A stretch of 64,000 nt of DNA from Acidimicrobiales bacterium (lineage in GTDB: Bacteria; Actinomycetota; Acidimicrobiia; Acidimicrobiales; SZUA-35), in the NCBI GenBank assembly GCA_028285495.1, contig JANQPB010000044.1:406511-470510 (forward strand), given 5' to 3'. The notes beneath the pieces are model-generated. The model made no database searches. It was not told where the DNA came from and saw only the letters and a list, made by a program, of their open reading frames with translations. A program made the translations under genes and the position numbers. Numbering within the stretch: the stretch's first letter is position 1; the number at the start of each line of letters is the position of its first letter. This document shows, in pieces, positions 13,284 to 21,070 of the stretch.

Positions 13284-15254
13284 CTACGTACACTCGGCCT
13301 CGCCGACGGCGGCGGCGTAGGGACCGACCTCGCCGAAGTCGACGAAGTGCTCGTCGGTGTCGAACACGTCGAGGTCGTCGAGCGTGGCCCCGATGGCCGC
13401 CGCCCCACCCGACCGCTCGACCCAGGCCGCGAACGCCTCGCCGTGGTGGCGCTCGCCGACGAACCGCTCGACGATCCGGACCACGGCGGCCGGCGCCGTC
13501 CTGGCCCCGATGCGGCGGGCCTGGGCCCCGAAGCGGATGGCCTCGTCGCCGACGTGACCGCCGAGCATCAGCTGGTAGCCGGGCGCAGACCGGCCGTCGA
13601 CCCGCCGCTCGACCCCGAAGAACCCAATGTCGGCCACGTGGTGCTGCCCGCAGCTGTTCATGCAGCCGCTGATGTTGATGCGCAGGCCCGGCACCTCCGC
13701 CAGCCCGGCCTCCTCCAGCGCCCCGGTCACGGCGCCGGCCAGACCCCGAGACTGGGTGAGCGCCAGGTTGCAGGTGTCGGCGCCCGGGCACGAGACGACG
13801 TCGCGGATCAGCTCCGCCCCGGGGGCGGCCATGCCGATGGCGGCGAGGGCCCGGTGCACGGTCGGCAGGTCGTCGCCGTCGAGGTCGCGGAACACGACGT
13901 TCTGCCGGTTGGAGATCCGGACCGTGGCCCCGGTCCGGCGCTGGAGGTCGGCCAGTGCCCGGAACTGGTCGCCGGTGATGTCGCCGAGCGGGGCGTTGGC
14001 GTAGGCCGAGACGGTGCCGGCGGCGGCTCCCCGCACCACGTTGACCGACGCCCAGCGCTCGAGCTCGTCACCCTCGGCCGGGGCCAGGGGCTCGTCGTCG
14101 TCCGGGCCCAGCTCGATGACCCGGTTCGTCGTCACGGGGGCCGGTGGCGGGGCCGCTCCGAGGGCGACCGGCGTCGCCGGACCGGACCCGATCACGCCCG
14201 CCGGCACGCGGCCGGACCCGATCACGCCCGCCGGCACGCGGCCGTGGCCGATGGCGGTCGGCTCGACGTCGTCGGCCCGACCGGCCGGGGCGTCGCCCCG
14301 CTCGGCGACGACGGCCGGGATCCCACCGGGCCACGACGTCGAGGCGACCAGCGTGTGGCGGATGGCGAGCGTCCGGCGGCGGAGCTCGTCGATCCCGATC
14401 GTGTCGACCAGCCACTTCATCCTGGCCCGACGCTTGTTGTCGCGGTTGCCGGCCTGGTCGAAGACCCTCAGCAGGCTCTCGATCGTCGGCAACAGCGCCT
14501 CCCTCGGCGTGAACTCCTCCAGAGCCAGGGCCGGGTGGGGGTTGGCTCCGAGTCCGCCGGCCAGGTAGATCCGGAAACCGGCCTCGGGCATGTCGGTTCC
14601 GCCGGCCTCGCCCGGACGGCTCACCGCGATCACGCCGACGTCGTTGAACATCGCCTGGCCGCAGTCGGTTGCGCACCCCGAGAAGTTGATCTTGAACTTA
14701 CGGGGCAGCCGCTGGGCGATCGGGTTGCGGACGAAGTGCTCGTAGGTGGCCTCGGCCCAGGCGGAGATGTCGAGCACCTCGAACGGACAGGCGCCGGCCA
14801 GGTGACAGCCCTGCACGTTGCGGACCGTGTCGCCGCAGGCCTCGCGGGTGGTCAGCCCGACCGAGGCCAGCAGGCGCATGACCTCGCCGACCTCGGTCAG
14901 CTGCACGTCGTGCATCTGGATGTTCTGGCGGGTGGTGATGTGGCCCCAGCGGCGGGAGTAGGCGTCGGCCAGGTAGCCGATCATCTCCAGCTGCTCGGGG
15001 GTGAGCGAGCCGTAGGGGACCTTGATCCGTACCATCTGGTTCGGCTCGCCCTGGCGCTGACCGTAGATGCCGTTGGTGAGGCGGTAGGCCTTGAAGACGT
15101 CGGCGTCGAGCTCGCCGGCCAGGTAGCGTCCGGTGAGGTCCTCCCACTTGCGGATGTCGTCGAGGAACGGCTGGGGCACATCGTCGTCGGTCGGGACCGG
15201 ACGGCGCTCGACCGTCGGGTCGACGCGGGCGGTGGACGGCTCGGCGATGGTCAT
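13284..15254 (-). CDS. Siroheme-dependent sulfite/nitrite reductase
   Basis: A 656-residue two-repeat siroheme/4Fe-4S enzyme reducing sulfite to sulfide or nitrite to ammonia with six electrons from ferredoxin. The cluster ligands are Cys489 and Cys495 (CPGADTC) and Cys531 and Cys535 (GCMNSCG). The first half has NGIYGQRQ, whose Tyr corresponds to the siroheme-neighbouring Tyr of mycobacterial NirA, and TTRQNIQ; the second half has ISNRQNVV. The protein is about 90 residues longer than usual because a Pro/Gly-rich linker (about 320-395) joins the halves and carries a tandem repeat. The ATG overlaps the stop of the methyltransferase gene (ATGA). Which substrate it uses cannot be decided from sequence alone. 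Confidence 0.92.
   Translation of the reverse strand: MTIAEPSTARVDPTVERRPVPTDDDVPQPFLDDIRKWEDLTGRYLAGELDADVFKAYRLTNGIYGQRQGEPNQMVRIKVPYGSLTPEQLEMIGYLADAYSRRWGHITTRQNIQMHDVQLTEVGEVMRLLASVGLTTREACGDTVRNVQGCHLAGACPFEVLDISAWAEATYEHFVRNPIAQRLPRKFKINFSGCATDCGQAMFNDVGVIAVSRPGEAGGTDMPEAGFRIYLAGGLGANPHPALALEEFTPREALLPTIESLLRVFDQAGNRDNKRRARMKWLVDTIGIDELRRRTLAIRHTLVASTSWPGGIPAVVAERGDAPAGRADDVEPTAIGHGRVPAGVIGSGRVPAGVIGSGPATPVALGAAPPPAPVTTNRVIELGPDDDEPLAPAEGDELERWASVNVVRGAAAGTVSAYANAPLGDITGDQFRALADLQRRTGATVRISNRQNVVFRDLDGDDLPTVHRALAAIGMAAPGAELIRDVVSCPGADTCNLALTQSRGLAGAVTGALEEAGLAEVPGLRINISGCMNSCGQHHVADIGFFGVERRVDGRSAPGYQLMLGGHVGDEAIRFGAQARRIGARTAPAAVVRIVERFVGERHHGEAFAAWVERSGGAAAIGATLDDLDVFDTDEHFVDFGEVGPYAAAVGEAECT
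14182..14241. repeat. Perfect 30-bp tandem duplication inside the reductase linker
   Basis: Two identical 30-bp units (14182-14211 and 14212-14241) lie head to tail in the linker of the sulfite/nitrite reductase gene and encode GRVPAGVIGS twice. The frame is kept, and a decayed further half-unit (GSGPATPVA) follows in the protein. Confidence 0.97.
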
Positions 15255-16057
15255 GGGTGGATGCCTCCCGGGGCGGTTGCGGTCGCCACCGCGGTCAGTG
15301 CTGGCGTGGCCGGGTCCGGCTCGGGGGCCGATGCGGGTGGGGTCGGGAGCCACTCGGGCAGGTCGACCAGCGCCGCCACCGGCCCGATGACGATCGTGGC
15401 CGGGGCCGGGACGTCGACCCGGTCGAGGCGCTCGAGGGTGGTGCGGACCGTCCGCTGGCCGCTGAGCGTTCCCGATCCGATGACCGCAACCGGTTCGATC
15501 GGGCAGCGACCGTGCCCGATCAGCGTGCTGGCCAGCTCGGGGGCCCGGCCGACGCCCATGAGCACGACGAGGGTGTGGCCGAGCGCGGCGAGCGCAGCCC
15601 AGTCGACGCCGCTGCTGTCCTCGGCGGTTGCCCCGGTCACGATCGTGACGCCGGCGCTGACCGTCCGGTGGGTGACGGGGATGCCGGCGGCGGCCGGTGC
15701 GGCCAGCGCGCTCGACACGCCGGGCACGACCTCGACGTCGATGCCGGCCGCCCGCAGGTCCGCCGCCTCCTCGCCGCCGCGACCGAACAGGTAGGGGTCG
15801 CCCCCCTTGAGCCGCACGACGGTGCCGCCGTGGCGTCCCTCCTCGATCAACAGGCGGTTGATGTCGGCCTGGGCCCGTCGTGGACCACCGGGTAGCTTGC
15901 CGACGTCGACCAGGCGGGCCCGCTCGGCCAGCGCCAGGACCGCCGGGCCGACGAGCCGGTCGTGGACCACGACGTCGGCGGTCCGGAGCAGGCGGTCGGC
16001 TCGCAGGGTGAGCAGCTCGGGGTCGCCGGGGCCGGCCCCGACCAGGTGGACGGTCAT
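15251..16057 (-). CDS. cobA: Uroporphyrinogen-III C-methyltransferase
   Basis: A 268-residue S-adenosylmethionine methyltransferase that makes precorrin-2 from uroporphyrinogen III, the first step to siroheme. The N-terminal VGAGPGDPELLTLRA motif, VVRLKGGDPYLFGRGGEE and VVPGVSSALAAPAAAGIPVTHR are diagnostic. The C-terminal 30 residues are Pro/Ala-rich. The start at 16057 overlaps the stop of the preceding gene and its own stop overlaps the reductase start, each as ATGA. The order is therefore oxidase/chelatase, methyltransferase, siroheme enzyme in one operon, and the product is consumed by the next gene. Confidence 0.93.
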   Translation of the reverse strand: MTVHLVGAGPGDPELLTLRADRLLRTADVVVHDRLVGPAVLALAERARLVDVGKLPGGPRRAQADINRLLIEEGRHGGTVVRLKGGDPYLFGRGGEEAADLRAAGIDVEVVPGVSSALAAPAAAGIPVTHRTVSAGVTIVTGATAEDSSGVDWAALAALGHTLVVLMGVGRAPELASTLIGHGRCPIEPVAVIGSGTLSGQRTVRTTLERLDRVDVPAPATIVIGPVAALVDLPEWLPTPPASAPEPDPATPALTAVATATAPGGIHP

Positions 16058-16833
16058 CGGGCCGGGGCCCGAGTCGGGTCGCCGACAAGGGGGAGGTCGG
16101 CGACCCGATCGGATGGTGGCGCCGGCGGCTCGGCCGGCTCGTCGGCGAGTCCGAGCGCCGAGCGGAGGCGGGACGAAGCGACGGCCGGGCGGCCTCCACG
16201 GATGACGCCGAGGAGGCCGGCGCCGTCGGCGGCGGCTCCCGCGCCGTCGAGGGCGACGGCCCAGCCGGGGTGCTCGCTGGTCCCCGTGCGGGCCCGCAGC
16301 TCGGCCCGGGTGGCGGCCAGCAGCGTGGCCAGCTCGACCATCCCGTCGTCGAGGTCGGCCTGGTAGCGGCGGCGGAGGAAGGACGCGAGCGCCGGGCTGG
16401 CGCCGTCGGTCCCGATGGCCACGGTGACCGGTCCGGAGCGGGCCATGGCCGGCAGGAAGAACGAGCAGTTGGCGACGTCGTCGGCCGAGTTGACCCAGAT
16501 CCCGGCGGCCTCGGCATCGGCGTTGACCCCGGCGTCGACCGAAGCCACGCCGGTCGCGGTGATCACCAGCCGGTAGGCGGCCGCCTCGCCGGCCCGGTAC
16601 CGGCGCCGCTCCAACGCCAGCCGGCCGACCTCGGCCAACCGGGCGATGTCTGGCGTGGCGTTGGGAGCGACGACCGTGATGCGGGCCCCTGCGGTCAGCA
16701 GTCGCTCGATCTTGCCGGCGGCGATGCGGCCGCCTCCGACGACGAGGACCGGCCGATCCCGGAGTCGGAGGTTGACCGGATAGGTCTCGGCGGCCGGATC
16801 GACCGTGTTCGTCTGGCTCAGGCTCGGGCTCAT
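16054..16833 (-). CDS. Precorrin-2 dehydrogenase / sirohydrochlorin ferrochelatase (CysG N-terminal type)
   Basis: A 259-residue protein with an NAD-binding Rossmann motif VLVVGGGRIAAGKIERLL (29-46), then NSADDVANCSFFLPA and the GTDGASPALASFLRRR region of the dimerisation domain. It oxidises precorrin-2 and inserts iron to complete siroheme. Together with the next gene it covers what CysG does as one protein in enterobacteria. The C-terminal 60 residues are variable and Ala/Pro-rich. The ATG at 16833 stands 8 nt after a -10 box, so the transcript probably begins at or next to the start codon. Confidence 0.9.
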   Translation of the reverse strand: MSPSLSQTNTVDPAAETYPVNLRLRDRPVLVVGGGRIAAGKIERLLTAGARITVVAPNATPDIARLAEVGRLALERRRYRAGEAAAYRLVITATGVASVDAGVNADAEAAGIWVNSADDVANCSFFLPAMARSGPVTVAIGTDGASPALASFLRRRYQADLDDGMVELATLLAATRAELRARTGTSEHPGWAVALDGAGAAADGAGLLGVIRGGRPAVASSRLRSALGLADEPAEPPAPPSDRVADLPLVGDPTRAPAR

Positions 16834-16841
16834 TGTCGGTA

Positions 16842-16871
16842 ATTATGATCAACTTAGTCGGGATTAGACAA
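16842..16871 (-). promoter_or_regulatory. Promoter of the siroheme/reductase operon
   Basis: On the minus strand TTGTCT (16871-16866), an 18-bp spacer and CATAAT (16847-16842) form a sigma-A type promoter whose start would fall within a few bases of the ATG at 16833. The 40 bp around it are clearly AT-rich compared with the rest of the window, which is typical of a regulated promoter. The GGDEF gene on the other strand starts about 100 bp away. Confidence 0.65.
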
Positions 16872-16962
16872 GGGCCGATGGTGTGACCCTCGACGCAGCG
16901 AGCCGTCGACGGCTCGCTCGACCGGGCTCAGGAGCGGCGATCGGCTGCCGATTGGCACCGGT

Positions 16963-18564
16963 GTGTCCCCCGCCGAGCTCGACGACCTGCTGCGCCGGGC
17001 GGGAGCGGTGCTCATCGCCATCGAGGCGACCGGGGGTCGAGCCGTGCCCCTGCCCGCCGGGCTGTCGGCCTACGCCGAGCGGGTCCTCGACGCCGACTCA
17101 CCGCTCGATGCGCTGACGCCGGCCAGCCAGGGTCAAGCGGTCGTCGCCTTCGAACAGGCGCGGCGGACCGGTCGGGGCACCGCCGTGGTTCGACGTGTCG
17201 ACGAATCGGACGACCGCCGGCTCGAGATCGTCGACGTCGAACGGGAGCACGGCTGCTTCCTGGCCGTGCTCGGACCGGCCGACGTCGACGGCGACGACGA
17301 GCTGGAGCCGGCGACCCTCCCGCCGCTGCGATCGGTCTACCGGCTCAACGTCACCGGGGTCATCGAGGACGTCAGCGCCGAGTTCACGGCGATGCTCGGC
17401 TGGCCGGCGGACGAGGTCGTCGGCCGATCATCGCTCGACCTCATCCACCCGGATGATCACGAGGCCGGGATCGTGGCCTGGGTCGAGCTCCTCGAGCGAC
17501 CGAACGCGACGACCCGGCTGCGCCAGCGCTTCGCCACCGCGGCGGGCGGTTGGCTGTGGTGCGAGGTCACCGATGCCAACCACCTCGACCACGATCCGCC
17601 ATGTGTCGAGGGCGAGCTGGTCGACATCTCCCGGCAGATGGCAGCCCAGATCGCCCTGGAGCAGAGGGAGCGGCTGCTCGACCGCCTGAGCCGGGCCCTT
17701 CCGACCGGGGTCTGCCACATCGGGGCCGGCGGCGGGGTCGACTTCTCGAACGAGCGGTGGCACGAGCTGACCGGGCTCGGCCATGGCGACGACCTCGACG
17801 CGCTGCTCCACCTGCTGACCGAGCCAGGGGCGGTGCGAGCGGCGGTCGACCGGGCCATCGGCGCCGACGTGGACGCCGACCTCGACGTGGCCCTGACCGG
17901 CGACGGCGCCTGCTCGTTCGGCACGCTGCACCTCCGCCCGCTCCGCGAGGACGACGAGCACGTCGGGCTGTTGCTCACGCTCGACGACCTGACCAGCCTG
18001 CGTCGCTCCCAGCTCCAGCTGGCCGATCAGGCGAGGCGGGATCCGCTCACCGGGGTGCTCAACCGGGCCGGGATCGAGGAGACGCTGGCCGACCGGCTCC
18101 GCTCCCCCGGTCCGGCCGAGCTGTGGCCGGCCGTGCTCTTCCTCGACCTCGACCGGTTCAAGCGGATCAACGACACGCACGGCCACGCCGCCGGCGACGA
18201 GGTCCTCCGGCTGGTGGCCGCCCACCTGCCCACCTCGGTTCGGGACGTCGATGCGGTCGGGCGGCTCGGCGGCGACGAGTTCCTCGTCGTCCTCGACGGC
18301 GCCCCCGGGGCGGAACCGTCGATCGATCGGCTGGCGAGCCGGGTGGCCGAGCGGATCCGCGCCGGCCTGCCGTCGCTCGGCGCCGCCATGGCCGGGACCA
18401 CCTCCGCCGGTTCGCCGATCGAGGTCGGGGCCAGCATCGGCATCGCCGTCGCTCGACCGGACGACGACTTCGACGCTCTGCTGCGGCGGGCCGATCAGGC
18501 GATGTACGAGGCCAAGCGCTCCGATCGGACCGGCGCCGAGCCTCGGGATGCCGGGTTGCCGTGA
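16963..18564 (+). CDS. PAS-domain diguanylate cyclase
   Basis: A 533-residue soluble protein. After an N-terminal region of unknown type comes a PAS domain with PAC (about residues 125-225, including VSAEFTAMLGWPADEVVGR and HPDDHEAG), a second, weaker PAS-like region (about 245-345), and a GGDEF domain (about 360-530) with the intact motif RLGGDEF. An RxxD sequence (RDVD) stands five residues before GGDEF and forms the product-inhibition site. It should make cyclic di-GMP in response to a ligand or redox signal sensed by the PAS domains. No EAL domain is present. The GTG start is the only good one before the conserved part. It is transcribed away from the siroheme operon. Confidence 0.92.
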   Translation: MSPAELDDLLRRAGAVLIAIEATGGRAVPLPAGLSAYAERVLDADSPLDALTPASQGQAVVAFEQARRTGRGTAVVRRVDESDDRRLEIVDVEREHGCFLAVLGPADVDGDDELEPATLPPLRSVYRLNVTGVIEDVSAEFTAMLGWPADEVVGRSSLDLIHPDDHEAGIVAWVELLERPNATTRLRQRFATAAGGWLWCEVTDANHLDHDPPCVEGELVDISRQMAAQIALEQRERLLDRLSRALPTGVCHIGAGGGVDFSNERWHELTGLGHGDDLDALLHLLTEPGAVRAAVDRAIGADVDADLDVALTGDGACSFGTLHLRPLREDDEHVGLLLTLDDLTSLRRSQLQLADQARRDPLTGVLNRAGIEETLADRLRSPGPAELWPAVLFLDLDRFKRINDTHGHAAGDEVLRLVAAHLPTSVRDVDAVGRLGGDEFLVVLDGAPGAEPSIDRLASRVAERIRAGLPSLGAAMAGTTSAGSPIEVGASIGIAVARPDDDFDALLRRADQAMYEAKRSDRTGAEPRDAGLP

Positions 18565-18641
18565 CCTCCCGGGCCTCGCGGTCGAGCCACCGACGTCTCC
18601 GACTGCGCCCGAACCCGGGGTGAGCCGCCCGCTGCGACCGC

Positions 18642-19823
18642 TCAGTCGCCGTAGATCTCGACGATGGCGTCGTCGACGAAGCGCTGCACCGAGCGCTCGA
18701 ACGGGAACGACAGGTGCGACCCCTGGTACCACAGGATCTCGGGCCGGTCCCAGTGCTCCCACAGGTCGCGGACGTTGCCGGGGCGGACCCAGCGGTCGAG
18801 CAGGCCGGCGTAGATGTAGCGACGGTCACGGGGGACGAGCGACTCCAGCGACATCGGCGAGACCAGCGTCATGACCTCCTGCAGCGGCTCCCACGAGAGC
18901 CCCCACTGCTCGTAGTAGGGCGGGAGCAGCGGGTCCATCTGGCGGCGGATCCCTCGGGCCAGGTCGGCCTCGGGCACGCCGGCGATCACGCCGGCCAGAT
19001 CGGCCTCGAGCCCGGCCACCAGCCCCGACATGTAGCCGCCGAGCGAGATGCCGGTGATCGCCACCTTCGGGGCACCGTGCTCGGCACGGAGCCAGTTGAT
19101 GATGCGGCGGATGTCCCACGCACCCTGGGCCAGGGTGAACACGGTGTTCATGACCCCGGAATAGAGGACCCGCCCCCCGGCGGCGCCGATCGCCCGAGGC
19201 CCGTGCAACGGCAGCACGACGGCGATGACGTTGAGCCCGTGGTGCTGGTGCAACCAGTCGGCCCGGAACGTGCCGAGGTCGACCGCCGGCTGCCCGGTCC
19301 GGTAGCCGTTGACCAGCACGATCCACGGCCGTGGGTCGGCGTCGGGTCCGTCGTCGTGCCGCAGCATCCAGGCGTGCCCGGTCTGGACCGGGCGGTAGTC
19401 GAGCCAGCGCTCCCGGCCCGGCTCGTCCGGCCACGGCTCGAACCCGCTGTCGAACCGGACGTGCTCGTAGCGGTAGGGCCCCGACGATGCCGAGCTCAGC
19501 TCCACGGCGCCCATCGGCGGCGGATCCCGGTGGTAGGTGCGGGGATCGTCGAGCCATCCCTCGTCGGTGGCGAGCCGGCGGGCCACCGACAGCTCGTCTC
19601 GCAGGCGGCGGCGGAAGGCGCCGTCGGGGATCCGGAACCGCCCGGTGGCCATCTCGATCTGGATCGTCCACTCGTCGATCAGCCACTTGGTGACGTTGAC
19701 CGGGTTGACGTCGATCGACGGCAGGTCCTGCTCGGTGTGGCCGCGGAGCCAATCGAACACCGTCCAGTCGACCCCGATCGGGCGCAGGTCACCGAACCCG
19801 ATCGTCCCGCTCCGCCCTGCCAT
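18642..19823 (-). CDS. Alpha/beta hydrolase
   Basis: A 393-residue alpha/beta-hydrolase-fold protein with the nucleophile elbow GISLGG, a conserved VNGYRTG stretch after a beta strand and a C-terminal GSHLSFPF that supplies the catalytic His. There is no signal peptide or membrane segment, so it is cytoplasmic. Substrates of this type are esters; a lipase, esterase or granule-degrading role is possible given the neighbouring PHA and lipid genes, but this is inference. The ATG at 19823 follows the MarR stop by 2 nt and has GGAG at a good distance inside the end of the MarR gene, so the two are cotranscribed. Confidence 0.8.
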   Translation of the reverse strand: MAGRSGTIGFGDLRPIGVDWTVFDWLRGHTEQDLPSIDVNPVNVTKWLIDEWTIQIEMATGRFRIPDGAFRRRLRDELSVARRLATDEGWLDDPRTYHRDPPPMGAVELSSASSGPYRYEHVRFDSGFEPWPDEPGRERWLDYRPVQTGHAWMLRHDDGPDADPRPWIVLVNGYRTGQPAVDLGTFRADWLHQHHGLNVIAVVLPLHGPRAIGAAGGRVLYSGVMNTVFTLAQGAWDIRRIINWLRAEHGAPKVAITGISLGGYMSGLVAGLEADLAGVIAGVPEADLARGIRRQMDPLLPPYYEQWGLSWEPLQEVMTLVSPMSLESLVPRDRRYIYAGLLDRWVRPGNVRDLWEHWDRPEILWYQGSHLSFPFERSVQRFVDDAIVEIYGD

Positions 19824-19825
19824 GC

Positions 19826-20380
19826 TCACGCTCCTTCGGCGCCCTCTCCCTGGTCGTCGGCACCGGGATCGGTGCCGGGATCGGAGAGGACCGCCTCGGT
19901 CGATTTCAGCATGCGTTCGAGCAGGTCGGCCAAAAGGATCCGCTCCTGACCCGAGAAGACGACGAAGATCTCCTGGTAGACGGCGAACGCCCGGTCGACG
20001 AAGTAACGGTGGTGGTCCCGCCCATCGGGGGTGAGACCGACCAGCACCTCGCGCTGGTCGTTGGTCGAGCGGTTCTTCTCGACCAGGCCCTCGGCCTCGA
20101 GCCGGCCGACGGCCCGGGTGACCGAGGAGGGCTCGAGGCCCATCACGATCGCCAGCTCCCGCACGGCGCATGGCCCGTGGGCGGCGACGACGTCGAGCGT
20201 GCGGAACTGCCCGGCGTCGATCGTCCGCTCGCCACCCTGGAGCACGTGACGGCGGAGCCGCTCGACGGTCGGACCGAGCCGGGCGGCCCGCCAGAGCGCG
20301 CCGAGCCGCTCCTCGACGTCCCAACCGTCGTCGATCGACTCGATGGGCACGCTGAGAGCCCGTGGCGGCAGGTCCTGCAT
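19826..20380 (-). CDS. MarR-family transcriptional regulator
   Basis: A 184-residue winged-helix regulator: FRTLDVVAAHGPCAVRELAIVMGLEPSSVTRAVGRLEAEGLV is the recognition region, followed by the wing (NRSTNDQREVLVGLTPDGRDHH) and dimerisation helices. The C-terminus is acidic. It is divergent from the PHA synthase genes and upstream of a hydrolase, the classical place for a local repressor. TACCCT stands 8 nt before the ATG. Two inverted repeats around the divergent promoter (20445-20456 and 20499-20511) are candidate binding sites. The ligand may be an acyl-CoA or related compound, but nothing in the sequence shows it. Confidence 0.88.
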   Translation of the reverse strand: MQDLPPRALSVPIESIDDGWDVEERLGALWRAARLGPTVERLRRHVLQGGERTIDAGQFRTLDVVAAHGPCAVRELAIVMGLEPSSVTRAVGRLEAEGLVEKNRSTNDQREVLVGLTPDGRDHHRYFVDRAFAVYQEIFVVFSGQERILLADLLERMLKSTEAVLSDPGTDPGADDQGEGAEGA

Positions 20381-20444
20381 CCCTTGTCAGGGTAGATCGC
20401 CGGAGCCCGTCGGTTGATCTGTATCCCCAATCGCCCCATCGCCA

Positions 20445-20511
20445 ACAGAGAACTGTCTTGACGATCCAGTCGTCCACACAGATACTTGTAGGACGTCAGA
20501 CAGTTTCTGTC
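20445..20511 (+). promoter_or_regulatory. Promoter of the PHA synthase operon flanked by inverted repeats
   Basis: TTGACG (20458-20463), a 17-bp spacer and GATACT (20481-20486) form a good sigma-A promoter directed at the PhaE-like gene. Two short inverted repeats of similar sequence flank it: ACAG-AGAA-CTGT (20445-20456), just upstream of the -35 box, and GACAG-TTT-CTGTC (20499-20511), just past the expected start. They are the best operator candidates for the divergent MarR protein. The rest of the 295-bp gap, which includes a leader of about 180 nt, shows no gene. Confidence 0.65.
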
Positions 20512-20675
20512 GGGGGGTCGACGACGACGGCTCGGCGGCGCTGTCCGGCACCGGCTTCCGACCTGCTCCGCCCGTTCCCGGCGGCGGATCCGGCCGGTCG
20601 AAGCCTCGTAGCCCGCACCGCACCCGCCCGCCCGCACCAGCCGTGGCCGGCCGGCCCGATGGAGGACCCGTCGAC

Positions 20676-21050
20676 ATGTCCACCCCCCTGTGGCGCCAGA
20701 TGTACAACGCCTGGGAGAAGACCGTCTCCCCACCCCTGCAGGAGCTCACGGCCTCGACCGGCTTCCGCGACCTGATGGCGCTCGGCCTCCGCACCAACGC
20801 CGAGATCGCACGGGAGGTCGAGCGGCTGAGCCGCCAGTGGCTCCACCTGTGGAACCTGCCCGCCGCCACCGACGTGCGCAAGCTGCGCAAGCAGGTGGCC
20901 GGCCTCGAGCGGGAGCTGTTGGCCCTCCGCCTCGAGCTCCAGCGCCGCGAGGCCACCGGCGCGAGCGGGGCCGCGGCGGGGGCCGACCGGCACCTGGTGG
21001 CGACGAACGGCAACGGTACGGGCAACGGCGCCAGCCACACGGCCGCCTGA
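20676..21050 (+). CDS. Short PhaE-like PHA synthase subunit
   Basis: A 124-residue, mostly helical protein. The central part WLHLWNLPAATDVRKLRKQV followed by a coiled coil (LERELLALRLELQRR) matches the C-terminal signature of PhaE/PhaR, the non-catalytic partners of class III and IV PHA synthases, in which a Pro-containing segment precedes a Leu/Arg-rich helix. PhaE is usually about 350 residues, so this would be a minimal form. The start at 20676 is set by GGAGG about 10 nt upstream; an earlier in-frame ATG (20643) gives a poor N-terminus. It stands 20 nt before phaC and is surely cotranscribed. It likely activates the synthase and positions it on the granule. Confidence 0.65.
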   Translation: MSTPLWRQMYNAWEKTVSPPLQELTASTGFRDLMALGLRTNAEIAREVERLSRQWLHLWNLPAATDVRKLRKQVAGLERELLALRLELQRREATGASGAAAGADRHLVATNGNGTGNGASHTAA

Positions 21051-21070
21051 GCGAACAGGAGCGCACGATC

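Noticed and set aside
13284..16517. A single 1077-codon frame including the siroheme reductase.
   Set aside because: Only the part from 15254 on is reductase; the rest is the methyltransferase and chelatase read in the wrong frame.
19826..20477. An extended hydrolase frame running from 20477 through the MarR gene.
   Set aside because: The conserved hydrolase begins at 19823; upstream residues are the MarR gene in another frame.
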